Part shown: piece after piece, positions 34,714-42,443 of the stretch
How positions within the stretch are numbered: the first letter of the stretch is position 1
How the letters are laid out: the number at the start of each line of letters is the position of its first letter
NCBI GenBank assembly: GCA_965203565.1
Contig: OZ241896.1
Location: forward strand, 1,116,001-1,180,000
DNA length: 64,000 bases
Reading direction: 5' to 3'
DNA from: JAAXGX01 sp965203565
GTDB taxonomy: Bacteria; Acidobacteriota; Vicinamibacteria; Vicinamibacterales; UBA8438
Position numbers and translations under genes: made by a program
The notes under the pieces: model-generated
Databases searched by the model: none
What the model was told of the DNA's origin: nothing
The model's input: the letters and a program-made list of their open reading frames with translations, nothing else

Positions 34714-35583
34714 ATGGACATCAACGACGTCGGCCTCGAGCCGCCGCTGGGCGAACCGGAGCCGGACGAAGCGTCCGGGCGATCCGGCCGGTCGATCGCC
34801 TGGCTCGCCGGCGCCGCCGTCGGCCTCGCCGGTTTCGCGGCGTTCTGGTTCTACGGCCGCGGCGCGGACGAGCCGGAGCCGGCCGCGGAGCCGGCCGCCG
34901 CCGTCGCGGCGCCGGAAGCCGCGCCGGACGAACCCGGACCGCCGCCGGCCGTTCCGGCGCCGCCGGAACCGCCGCCTCCGCCGCCCGTCGAGCTGCCCGC
35001 CCTGGACGAGAGCGACTCGGTCGTCCGCAATCTGGCCGCCGCGCTGTCCGCCCACCCCGATCTGGCGGCATGGCTGGTCGGCGACCGGATGATCCGCCGC
35101 TTCGTCGTCGCGGTCGACAACGTCGCCAACGGCCGCAACCCCGCCGAGCATCTCCCGTTCATGCGGCCCGAGGGGCGGTTCGATGTGATCGGCGAGCCGC
35201 CGGACCTGCGGATCGACCCCCGCAGCCACCAGCGGTACGACCTGCACGCCGGGATCGTCGCCTCGCTCGACACGTCCGGCGCGGCGGCGCTGTACGCCCG
35301 GCTGGAGCCGCTGATGGACGAGGCGTACGCAGAGCTCGGCTATCCCGACACCCCGTTCAGAACCGCGCTGGAGCGCGCCGTCGTCCACCTCCTCGCAGCG
35401 CCGATCGTCGAGGACCCGCCGGTCCTGCCGGGCATGGTGTTCTACGAGCACACCGACCCGCGCCTCCGGTCGCTGACCCCCGCGCAGCAGCAGCTGCTCG
35501 GCATGGGACCGGAGAACGTGCGGCGGGTCCGGGCGAAGATGCGGGCGATCGCCGCCGAGATCGGCGTCGCGGCCGGCCGCTGA
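34714..35583 (+). CDS. DUF3014 domain membrane-anchored protein
   Basis: A 289-residue protein: a short cytoplasmic N-terminus, one membrane helix (SIAWLAGAAVGLAGFAAFWFY), a 60-residue Pro/Glu/Ala linker, then a DUF3014 domain beginning LDESDSVVRNLAAALSAHPDLAAWLVGDRMIRRFVVAVDNVA and including PRSHQRYDLHAGIVASLD. The domain is predicted to lie outside the membrane. Function unknown. It lies 25 bases after the quinohemoprotein gene and 6 bases before the arylsulfotransferase-like gene. Confidence 0.88.
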   Translation: MDINDVGLEPPLGEPEPDEASGRSGRSIAWLAGAAVGLAGFAAFWFYGRGADEPEPAAEPAAAVAAPEAAPDEPGPPPAVPAPPEPPPPPPVELPALDESDSVVRNLAAALSAHPDLAAWLVGDRMIRRFVVAVDNVANGRNPAEHLPFMRPEGRFDVIGEPPDLRIDPRSHQRYDLHAGIVASLDTSGAAALYARLEPLMDEAYAELGYPDTPFRTALERAVVHLLAAPIVEDPPVLPGMVFYEHTDPRLRSLTPAQQQLLGMGPENVRRVRAKMRAIAAEIGVAAGR

Positions 35584-35589
35584 CCAGCC

Positions 35590-36990
35590 ATGGCAGGCAA
35601 AAAAGCGGCGCCGCTTGCGCTGTTCGCGGCGTCGCTCGTGCTGGCGGCGTTCGCCGGCGGCGTCTGGGTGGCGCATCACCGGACGTTTCCCTTCCGCGAG
35701 ATGCATTCCGCCAAGCGGACCCTGTCCATGCTGCTCGACGAACCGGATCGGATGATTCCGTTCCTCCGGGAAATTCCCGGCCCCGACCGTTGGGAACTCA
35801 CGGCGTTTCCCCGCGACCGTGTGGACGCGCACCGCATCCGGTTCATCGACGGCGCTCCGCTCGCCGACCCGGTTCTGTTTCCCGGCGGGAGGGGAAAGTT
35901 CGTCGAGCACTGCCCCGGCCACGCGGGCTGCATCGCAGTCGAGTATGCGGGCCGCGGCGAAGTCCGTCACGCCTGGCCGTACCGCCCCGAGGAGCTCGCG
36001 CGGGCGGCTCCGGCGACCCGGCTCTCGTTCGCCGACGACGTTTACGCGTTCGCGCTTTCGCAGTACCCGAACGGCGACCTGCTGGTCGTCTTCGATGCGA
36101 CAGCGTCCTTGACTGCTGTTGACAACGTCGGCGTCGCGCGTCTCGATCGGGCTGGCCGGCCGGTGTGGTATCGGCGAGACCGCAGTCACCACCGACCGCA
36201 CCTGATGACCGGCGGCGACGCCCTGGTCCCGGGCATGCGGATCGGCGCCGGGCCGATCACCGTCGCACCCCGCCGCCGACAGGAGTTGTCTTTCTCGCTG
36301 AAGTGCCGGCGCCCGCAACTGGACACCGTGCGCGTGATCGACGGCGCCGGGAAGATTCTGGAAGAGATTTCCGTGTTCGACGCAATCCTCGCATCCCCGT
36401 ATGCGCGTCTCATGAGACACCGTGATCATTGTGATCCGCTCCATCTCAACAGCGTCCACGTACTGGGAGAGGACGCCGGGGAGGAGGAAGATCTGGTCCC
36501 GGGCGACCTGGTGGTGTCGCTGCGGAACCTGGACGCGTTCGCCGTGCTGGGTCGCCGGACGCATCGGTTGAAACGACTGGTGCGAGGCAGTTTCGCCTGG
36601 CAGCACGCCGTCCTGCACCTCGAAGGCTCGCGGTTCCTGATGCTGGACAATCAAGGAGGGGTCTGGGGCAACGGGAGAGGTTCGTCGCGGCTGCTGATGG
36701 TGGACGTGGCGAACGGCGAGGAAACCACGATCTTTCCCAACGACGCGACGCCCGGCGATCTGAGGAGCTTCTTCTACACGTGGATAAGAGGCGACGTTTC
36801 TCTGTCTCCCGATCGCCGCCGGGCGATCGCAACGATCTCCGGTTCAGGCAGAGCCTTCGAAGTCCGTATTTCCGACGGAGCATTGCTGACGCTGTTCCAC
36901 GACGTGCACGTGCACGCCGGCTCGCACCGAAACGCCTGGCGGGGGCAACTCCCGGGCGTAAGCTACAGCGGACCTGCGAACGGCGCGTGA
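35590..36990 (+). CDS. Arylsulfotransferase-like (ASST family) exported propeller protein
   Basis: A 466-residue protein with an N-terminal signal anchor (PLALFAASLVLAAFAGGVWVA). The second half has the ASST layout: HCDPLHLNSVHVLGED, GDLVVSLRNLDAFAVLG, FAWQHAVLHLEGSRFLMLDNQGG. PLHLN and QH fit the positions of the histidines that act in PAPS-independent arylsulfotransferases. The first third is divergent and of unknown fold. Codon use is less GC-biased than in neighbours. Substrate unknown; sulfotransfer is only a family-level suggestion. Confidence 0.72.
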   Translation: MAGKKAAPLALFAASLVLAAFAGGVWVAHHRTFPFREMHSAKRTLSMLLDEPDRMIPFLREIPGPDRWELTAFPRDRVDAHRIRFIDGAPLADPVLFPGGRGKFVEHCPGHAGCIAVEYAGRGEVRHAWPYRPEELARAAPATRLSFADDVYAFALSQYPNGDLLVVFDATASLTAVDNVGVARLDRAGRPVWYRRDRSHHRPHLMTGGDALVPGMRIGAGPITVAPRRRQELSFSLKCRRPQLDTVRVIDGAGKILEEISVFDAILASPYARLMRHRDHCDPLHLNSVHVLGEDAGEEEDLVPGDLVVSLRNLDAFAVLGRRTHRLKRLVRGSFAWQHAVLHLEGSRFLMLDNQGGVWGNGRGSSRLLMVDVANGEETTIFPNDATPGDLRSFFYTWIRGDVSLSPDRRRAIATISGSGRAFEVRISDGALLTLFHDVHVHAGSHRNAWRGQLPGVSYSGPANGA

Positions 36991-37269
36991 AGCCCCGTTC
37001 GACTACTCGGAGCGAACTGAACCTTGACGATCCCGACGTTACGGCCATGCCGGCCGCGATGCTCGCGTGGCTCGTCGATACGTGACCGGCGTAGTGATAT
37101 CGTGGGGCGGATGCTCCGTGGGAAAGGGCGCGAGCTCCCGGCGCCGGAAGGTGTCGATGCTCCTGAACGCCTTCGGCGTCCAGCCGCTCCCGGACGACGA
37201 GCGGTTCCCGGTGCTGGAGGGGTGCTGACGGTCACACGGTCTCGGAAGCCGCGCCGACGACGAGTTGGC
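36991..37269 (+). other. 279-base gap without a convincing gene
   Basis: Two tiny frames overlap here by GTGA: one beginning GTG at 36985 ending at 37085 (tail NLDDPDVTAMPAAMLAWLVDT) and one at 37082-37228 (tail NAFGVQPLPDDERFPVLEGC). Both tails read like C-terminal ends of larger proteins, so they may be remnants. A TATCGT about 10 bases into the second frame is a weak -10 candidate. Confidence 0.3.
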
Positions 37270-38307
37270 ATGGAAACTTCGCTCCGTCCGCCCGACAGGC
37301 GGCGCGACGCCTCGTCCGGCCGCCGAGCGTCCGCGCCGCCGGGCCGTCTGCGGATTGCTCCGGCGCTCGCCCTCGCCGCCGCGGTCGCGGGACTGCCGGG
37401 CGCCCGCGCCTCGTCGGCCCAATCCACGACTCTCGAGCAGGTCGGCCGTCTCGACGCGCCGGCCGCGCTCGTCGAGCTGGCCGGCGACTTCGCCTACGTC
37501 GCGGCCGGCGAGACGCTCCGGGTCGTGAACGTCTCCGATCCTGCGCGGCCGGCCGCGCAGGGGAAGTTCGCCGCGCCCGGAACGATATGGGCGGTCCACG
37601 CCGCCCCGCCCCACGTCTATCTCACCGCCGGGACCGAGGGGATGTACGTCGTCGACGTCTCGGACCCGCGGGCCCCGGCTCTGGCCGGAACCCACCGGAC
37701 CGCCGGCCAGGCGCTCGGGGTCACGGCGTCGGGTCCGATCGCGGCGGTCGTCAACCTGATGACCGGGCTGGAGATCGTGGACGTGTCGGACAAGGCCGCG
37801 CCGGCGCTCGTCGAGACGCGGGAGACGCCCGGATACCAGTGGGCCGTCGACGGCGCGGGGCCGAACGTGCTGGTCGTCGACCAGCCGTCGGGCGTGCACC
37901 TGTTCGACGTGTCGGACCCGCAGTCGCCCGTCGAGCAGGGTGTCTACGTCACCGAGCAGCCCGCCCAGGCCGTCACGGCCGGCGCCGGCGGGCGCGCCTA
38001 CGTCACCTACGCGGGCGCCGGCCTGGTGGAGATTCTCGACGTGGCGAACCCGGCCGACCCGCGGCGGGCCGGCTCGTACCGGCCGGCCCGATCGAGCGGC
38101 CGGTTCCAGCGCGTCGCCGTGGACCGGTTCGACATGGTGGTTCCGGTCGGCGAAGACGGGATCGAGCTGGTCGACGTCTCCGATCCGGCCGCGCCGGTCC
38201 GCCTGGCCTCCTGCGACACCCCGGGCGACGCGCAGAGCGCCGCCCTCCGCGGATCGCTGATCGCCGTCGCCGACAGCGACGCGCTCCTGCTCTTCCGCAT
38301 CCGCTGA
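37270..38307 (+). CDS. Secreted LVIVD-repeat protein
   Basis: A 345-residue exported protein. A long Arg-rich n-region and hydrophobic core (APALALAAAVAGLPGARA) precede six or seven LVIVD-type repeats of about 42 residues: LRVVNVSDPARPAAQG, MYVVDVSDPRAPALAG, LEIVDVSDKAAPALVE, VHLFDVSDPQSPVEQG, VEILDVANPADPRRAG and IELVDVSDPAAPVRLA. These form a bacterial cell-surface beta-propeller of unknown ligand. A paralogue lies at 60787-61899. The frame is open further upstream, but the ATG chosen places the signal peptide sensibly. Confidence 0.88.
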   Translation: METSLRPPDRRRDASSGRRASAPPGRLRIAPALALAAAVAGLPGARASSAQSTTLEQVGRLDAPAALVELAGDFAYVAAGETLRVVNVSDPARPAAQGKFAAPGTIWAVHAAPPHVYLTAGTEGMYVVDVSDPRAPALAGTHRTAGQALGVTASGPIAAVVNLMTGLEIVDVSDKAAPALVETRETPGYQWAVDGAGPNVLVVDQPSGVHLFDVSDPQSPVEQGVYVTEQPAQAVTAGAGGRAYVTYAGAGLVEILDVANPADPRRAGSYRPARSSGRFQRVAVDRFDMVVPVGEDGIELVDVSDPAAPVRLASCDTPGDAQSAALRGSLIAVADSDALLLFRIR

Positions 38308-38317
38308 GCGCCGACGG

Positions 38318-38763
38318 CTACGCCTTCGCCTTCACCCCGTATCGCCGCACCGCGCCGGCCAGTTTCGAGAACCAGCCCAGGAGCGTCTTCATCTCCGCAT
38401 CCGTGAGTTCGGCGGCGTTGAAGGCCAGATTTCTTGGCTCGTACTCGCCCTTGTCACAGAAACGCCATCTCAGCGCCTCCGTCCAGAGCGCATCCAGCTC
38501 GGTCGGAGGAACCGCGGACCTTTCCACGAATTTACGACGGACTACGACCCAGGTCAGGTCACGGCGGCGATGTTGTCCGAGTGGCACCCCTTTTTTTCCG
38601 TCAATGTCGACGCGCATCGTAAAACCTGCGGAGTCCAATTGATCGAGGGCATCGGCGGCCGCCGGGATCCTTCGAACAGACGAACAAAGAACGATTTCGC
38701 CTGCTCGTCGCAACGTTCGAGAAACCCGGCGGCTTCCGTGAGAACGCGTTCTGTCTGAGTCAT
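38318..38763 (-). pseudogene. Hypothetical gene split by a frameshift
   Basis: Translation from the ATG at 38763 gives MTQTERVLTEAAGFLERCDE and continues to about RLFEGSRR, then turns into nonsense ending at 38554. A second frame, entered at about 38670-38690, continues sensibly: PAAADALDQLDSAGFTMRVD, then RRDLTWVVVRRKFVERS to a normal end at 38318. One base indel would rejoin them into about 148 residues. The start overlaps the stop of the NucS-like gene (ATGA), so it was part of that operon. Mutation or sequencing error cannot be separated here. Family unknown. Confidence 0.6.
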
Positions 38764-39125
38764 TCTGCGAGACCGAGCGACTCGTCGTTTTCGTAACTGC
38801 GGAGCAACTTCTCCAGGTCGTCGACGTCGAGCCGCGCGGCGAAGGCAGCGTATTCGAGCGCTTGCGCGACGACGTCTCGCGGGGTGCGGCCGCGCTTCAA
38901 TTCGACGACGACCACGCTCCCGGCGCGGTCCACGCCGAGCAGGTCGATCCGCTTGCCGCGATCGGTGCGGACCTGACGCCCGATGAGCAGTAGCGGATCG
39001 TCGTCCTCCAGAATGGCGTGGGGATATGACTCCAGCCAGTCCTCGATGATGGCTTCTCCTTCGTCGAACGCCGACCGCGGATACGGCGTGAGTCCGCCGC
39101 CCGACTCGATGCCGAACAACCTCAC
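38760..39125 (-). CDS. Small NucS/DUF91-like PD-(D/E)xK nuclease protein
   Basis: A protein of about 121 residues. RGKRIDLLGVDRAGSVVVVELKRGRTPRDVVAQALEYAA has the Asp...Glu-x-Lys signature seen in NucS-like and DUF91 endonucleases, preceded by the acidic segment EGEAIIEDWLESYPHAILED. It is short for the family, which usually has a further C-terminal domain. The GTG start is chosen because GGAG lies 8 bases upstream; a TTG two codons earlier is in frame. It is coupled to the frameshifted gene downstream. Confidence 0.7.
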   Translation of the reverse strand: MRLFGIESGGGLTPYPRSAFDEGEAIIEDWLESYPHAILEDDDPLLLIGRQVRTDRGKRIDLLGVDRAGSVVVVELKRGRTPRDVVAQALEYAAFAARLDVDDLEKLLRSYENDESLGLAE

Positions 39126-39252
39126 TCGCAACTCCGTTCGTCAAATCGGCCGCCCACCAGTAGCCGAGACGGGCGTAGTAAAACGCGCCGCTCGCGCCGA
39201 ACGGGGTGGACACGCTGAAGCGGTTCTCCCTTGTCGCGCGAGACCCGGCCGG

Positions 39253-40551
39253 TCACGCCGGCCGCGCGCCGACCTTGCGGTACGCGTCGGCGGCGCGCGC
39301 CGCCATCGCCTCGGCGGTGTAGTGCTCCCGCACGCCGGCCGCGCCCCGACGCCCCAGTTCCGCGCGCCGGGCGGGGTCGGCGGCCAGATCCGCGAGCGCC
39401 GAGGCGAGCGCGTCCACATCGTCCGACGCCACCAGCACGCCGCCGCCGGTCCGCTCGACGAACTCCGTGTAGGAGCCCCGCCTGGGCGCGACCACCGGGG
39501 TCCCGCGCGCCATCGCCTCGAGCAGGGGCAGTCCTTTCGGATCGTCGTAGGCGGCCGGAACCGCCAGCACGTCGATCCGGTCGAGAAACGCCAGCTTCCC
39601 GGCCCGGTCCAGCTTGCCGTGACAGGTGATCTCGCCTTCCAGGCCCCACTCGCGCGCCTGGTCCAGAATCGAGTCGAGGTAGGGCCGGTACGCCGGCGAC
39701 AGGTAGCCGCCCACTTCGATGGAGCCGCGCTCGAGCCGGCCCGATTCGCGCAACCGGCGGTACGCCTCGCACAGCAGGTGCAGCCCCTTTTCGGGCGCCA
39801 CGCGGCCGAAATGGCCGATGGTCAATCCGCCGCCGTCCTCCTCCCGCGTCCGGGGCTCGTACCCGTCCGTGCGGACGCCGAGCGGCACGACGTCGATCTT
39901 CGCGCCGGGGATGCCGAGGAAGCGGCTCATCCGGGCGGCGCAGTAGTCGCTGACGGCGAGGAACCGGTCGACGTGCTGCGCGTGCTCCGCGATCAGGGCC
40001 AGCGCCCGGTCGCGAGACGGCGCGTCGAGGCGGCTCAGGAAGACGTCCTCGCCCTGCAGCGTGCAGCAGACCGGCGCTCCCAGCGCCTCCTTGAGCGGGC
40101 GCGCCAGCGCGATCAGCATCGAGTTCGAGATGTCGACCACGTCCGGCTTCGGCTGCTCCCGGAGCCAGTGGAGCAGCTTCTCGATCTCCTTGGCTTGGCG
40201 TCCGTCCCGGCCTTCGAGCACCGACACGGTCATGCCGCCGAGCTTCTCGGGGTCGGTCTGCACGGCCCGGCCGGCCACCGCGCGGATCAGCCACGGCGCC
40301 TCCCAGAGGCGGTCGACCAGCCACGGCGTGTGGTGGAAGAGCGACAGGTGCTGCTCGAGAAAGACGCTGACCCCGTTGTAGAACACCCGGCCGGCGCTGA
40401 CGTTCTCCTCGTCGGTCACCAGCGGCGTGTACAGCGGCAGCAGCAGGACGTCGTGCCCGGCCGCCGTCAGCGCCGCCGCCAGGGCGTTGTCGCGGATGCA
40501 GCTTCCGCAGTACATCCCGCCGGCGCCCGCCGTGACGTAGGTGATCCGCAT
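39253..40551 (-). CDS. Glycosyltransferase, family 4 (GT-B)
   Basis: A 432-residue enzyme with two Rossmann domains. MRITYVTAGAGGMYCGSCIRDNALAAAL is a recognisable opening, VVDISNSMLIALARPLKEAL forms the acceptor side, and the C-terminal domain has IGHFGRVAPEKGLHLL and the nucleotide-sugar signature DDPKGLPLLEAMARGTPVVAPRRG with the E-x7-E pattern. It should transfer a sugar from an activated donor to an unknown acceptor in the cytoplasm. The CxxxC at residues 15-19 is unusual. Divergent from the FKBP gene with a 50-base gap. Confidence 0.9.
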   Translation of the reverse strand: MRITYVTAGAGGMYCGSCIRDNALAAALTAAGHDVLLLPLYTPLVTDEENVSAGRVFYNGVSVFLEQHLSLFHHTPWLVDRLWEAPWLIRAVAGRAVQTDPEKLGGMTVSVLEGRDGRQAKEIEKLLHWLREQPKPDVVDISNSMLIALARPLKEALGAPVCCTLQGEDVFLSRLDAPSRDRALALIAEHAQHVDRFLAVSDYCAARMSRFLGIPGAKIDVVPLGVRTDGYEPRTREEDGGGLTIGHFGRVAPEKGLHLLCEAYRRLRESGRLERGSIEVGGYLSPAYRPYLDSILDQAREWGLEGEITCHGKLDRAGKLAFLDRIDVLAVPAAYDDPKGLPLLEAMARGTPVVAPRRGSYTEFVERTGGGVLVASDDVDALASALADLAADPARRAELGRRGAAGVREHYTAEAMAARAADAYRKVGARPA

Positions 40552-40589
40552 TTCGGACGAACGCCTACTGTACTGCAACTTCGTAGTGA

Positions 40590-40595
40590 TACGAT
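40590..40595 (+). promoter_or_regulatory. -10 hexamer TACGAT placed for a leaderless FKBP transcript
   Basis: TACGAT, with TGA before it (extended -10), ends exactly 7 bases before the ATG of the FKBP gene. No ribosome site is present between them, so the mRNA should begin with the start codon. Confidence 0.5.
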
Positions 40596-40601
40596 ACGCG
40601 C

Positions 40602-41057
40602 ATGACGCATTCGACCAGGACCTTCGACTTCGGACTGACCGCGCTTCTGCTTGCCGTTCTCTTCGTCGCCGGAGGCGCCGCGCGCGCCGCCGCGCAGATC
40701 CCGGCGCCGGACGACGTGGCCGGCCCGCCCGCCGACGCCGAGACCACCGCATCAGGACTGGCGAGCAAGGTGCTGGAGGCCGGATCGGGGTCCGCCCACC
40801 CGACCGCCGCCAGCAACGTGACCGTCCACTACACCGGGTGGACCACCGACGGCCGCATGTTCGACAGCTCCGTGGCGCGCGGCCAGCCGTCGACCTTTCC
40901 GCTGAACGGCGTCATCCGGGGGTGGACCGAGGGCGTGCAACTGATGGTCGTCGGCGAGAAGCGGCGCTTCTGGATCCCCGAGGAGCTGGCGTACGGCGGG
41001 CGGCGCGACCCGCGCGGCATGCTCGTCTTCGACGTCGAGCTGATCGCCATTCAGTAG
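40602..41057 (+). CDS. Exported FKBP-type peptidyl-prolyl cis-trans isomerase
   Basis: A 151-residue protein with a signal peptide (TALLLAVLFVAGGAARAAAQ) and one FKBP domain: NVTVHYTGWTTDGRMFDSS, FPLNGVIRGWTEGVQLMVVGEKRRFWIPEELAYG and GMLVFDVELIAI. Aromatic pocket residues Tyr, Phe and Trp are conserved. It helps fold periplasmic proteins. The 3' end overlaps the convergent ATPase gene by 7 bases. Start is fixed by the -10 hexamer 7 bases upstream. Confidence 0.94.
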   Translation: MTHSTRTFDFGLTALLLAVLFVAGGAARAAAQIPAPDDVAGPPADAETTASGLASKVLEAGSGSAHPTAASNVTVHYTGWTTDGRMFDSSVARGQPSTFPLNGVIRGWTEGVQLMVVGEKRRFWIPEELAYGGRRDPRGMLVFDVELIAIQ

Positions 41058-42211
41058 GCGGCTGCGGCGCCGGTGATGAAGTCCAGGTAGTGGTCCCGGT
41101 CGACGACGCGAAACGCGCTGTCCGGGTACGCCTGCCGCCAGGCGCGGGGCGGGCGGGCGCGGGATCGGGGTGACCACTTCATCTCCGCCCCGTGGAGGCG
41201 TCCGCCTCGCTCCTCCACCAGATCGATCTCCTGCCGGTCGTAGGTGCGCCAGAAATAGCTCGCGGGCGGCGTTCCGGTGTACAGATTGTACTTCAGCCGT
41301 TCGACCATGACGTAGTTCTCCCAGAGCGCGCCGGCGTCGTCGCGCAGGGTGAGGCGGTTGAAGTTGTCGATCAGCCCGTTCCTGACGCCGTTGTCGTAGA
41401 AGTAGTAACGCCGGCTCTTCGCTATCTCCTTGCGCAGGTTGCGGCTGAAGCCGATCCGGCTGTAGACGACGTACGATTTCTCCAGCAGATCGAGATAGCG
41501 CTCCACCGTGGCCCGGCTCATGCCGACCCGCGCGCCGAGCTCCGCAAGCGAGACCTGCCCGCCGATCTGGAACGCGAGCGCCTGCAGCAGGCGCAGCAGC
41601 TTGTCGGCATGCCGGATCCCTTCAAGCTGCAGGATGTCCTTGAACAGGTAGGATGCGATCAGCTCTTTCAGGCAGATCTCCCGATCACGGCTCGATTCGG
41701 TCAGGACGACTTCCGGGTACGACCCGTGGATCAGCCGCATCTCGAGTTGCGCCCGAGTCTCGTGGGCGGTCTCCACGCCCTGCAGCTCCAGTTGCGCGAG
41801 GGGCAGCAGCAGCAGCGTCCGCTTGCATCCCGTGAGCGGCTCGCCGGTCTGCCTGGCCAGATCGAACGACGACGAGCCGGTGGCGATGACGCGCAGCCCT
41901 TCGACGTGGTCGACGAGCAGCTTCAGGTTCAGGCCGATCCGGCGCACGTGCTGCGCCTCGTCCACGATGAGCGTCCGCTTCCGGCCGACGAACGTCTTCA
42001 GCGTGGCCAGCGACTCGCTTTCAAGGTACTCGCGCACCGCGGCGTCCTCGCCCGACACCAGCAGGGCGTCCGGATCGCTCTGCTGCACGTAGCGGCGGAT
42101 CAGGGTGGTCTTGCCGACCCGCCGGGGACCGTACAGGACCACGACCCGGTTCGGCGCGACCGCCTGCTCGAGTCGTGCGAGTTGCGTCTGCGGGATGTAC
42201 GATCCGTACAT
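41051..42211 (-). CDS. ATPase of the AAA_14/DUF4143 type
   Basis: A 386-residue protein. The N-terminal ATPase has Walker A GPRRVGKTTL and Walker B LIVDEAQH plus the sensor-like VIATGSSSFDLAR. A winged-helix-like segment (SLAELGARVGMSRATVERYLDLLEKSYVVY) leads to the C-terminal DUF4143 region, whose FWRTYDRQEIDLVEERGGRLHGAEMKW has a PD-(D/E)xK-like Glu/Asp/Lys arrangement. Members are common, often transferred, and of unknown function; links to defence or mobile DNA have been suggested. The upstream region is unusually AT-rich with palindromes. Confidence 0.88.
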   Translation of the reverse strand: MYGSYIPQTQLARLEQAVAPNRVVVLYGPRRVGKTTLIRRYVQQSDPDALLVSGEDAAVREYLESESLATLKTFVGRKRTLIVDEAQHVRRIGLNLKLLVDHVEGLRVIATGSSSFDLARQTGEPLTGCKRTLLLLPLAQLELQGVETAHETRAQLEMRLIHGSYPEVVLTESSRDREICLKELIASYLFKDILQLEGIRHADKLLRLLQALAFQIGGQVSLAELGARVGMSRATVERYLDLLEKSYVVYSRIGFSRNLRKEIAKSRRYYFYDNGVRNGLIDNFNRLTLRDDAGALWENYVMVERLKYNLYTGTPPASYFWRTYDRQEIDLVEERGGRLHGAEMKWSPRSRARPPRAWRQAYPDSAFRVVDRDHYLDFITGAAAAY

Positions 42212-42340
42212 GAAATGACACTTTTAACGTAAAAAATGATGTTTTTCAAGCTTTTATTCAGATAAAAACTTCACAACGACAAACATCCACAAGGGATAGG
42301 TTTTACTTTTTTACGTAAAAACGTTAGTCAACTATTTCAT
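42210..42340. promoter_or_regulatory. AT-rich palindromic control region of the DUF4143 ATPase gene
   Basis: About 130 bases with only about 29% GC in a genome near 70%. It holds a perfect palindrome TTTTTACGTAAAAA (42308-42321) and a near copy TTTTAACGTAAAA (42222-42234) about 85 bases apart. The ends ATGAAAT (42210-42216) and ATTTCAT (42334-42340) are inverted repeats. It probably contains the ATPase promoter and a pair of operator sites; it could also be a small insertion. Confidence 0.55.
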
Positions 42341-42443
42341 GATGAGCAGAAAACGCAGTCTCGGAAGTCGGGCAGCGCCGCGGAGCCGGGCAGGGATGAA
42401 CGGCCCGGAGGCGGGCCGTTGCGCGCCGGGGTGCGGACGCGCG

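Noticed and set aside
36985..37228. Two tiny overlapping frames that could be a toxin-antitoxin pair
   Set aside because: They overlap by GTGA but are 34 and 48 residues, have no ribosome sites and look more like C-terminal remnants.
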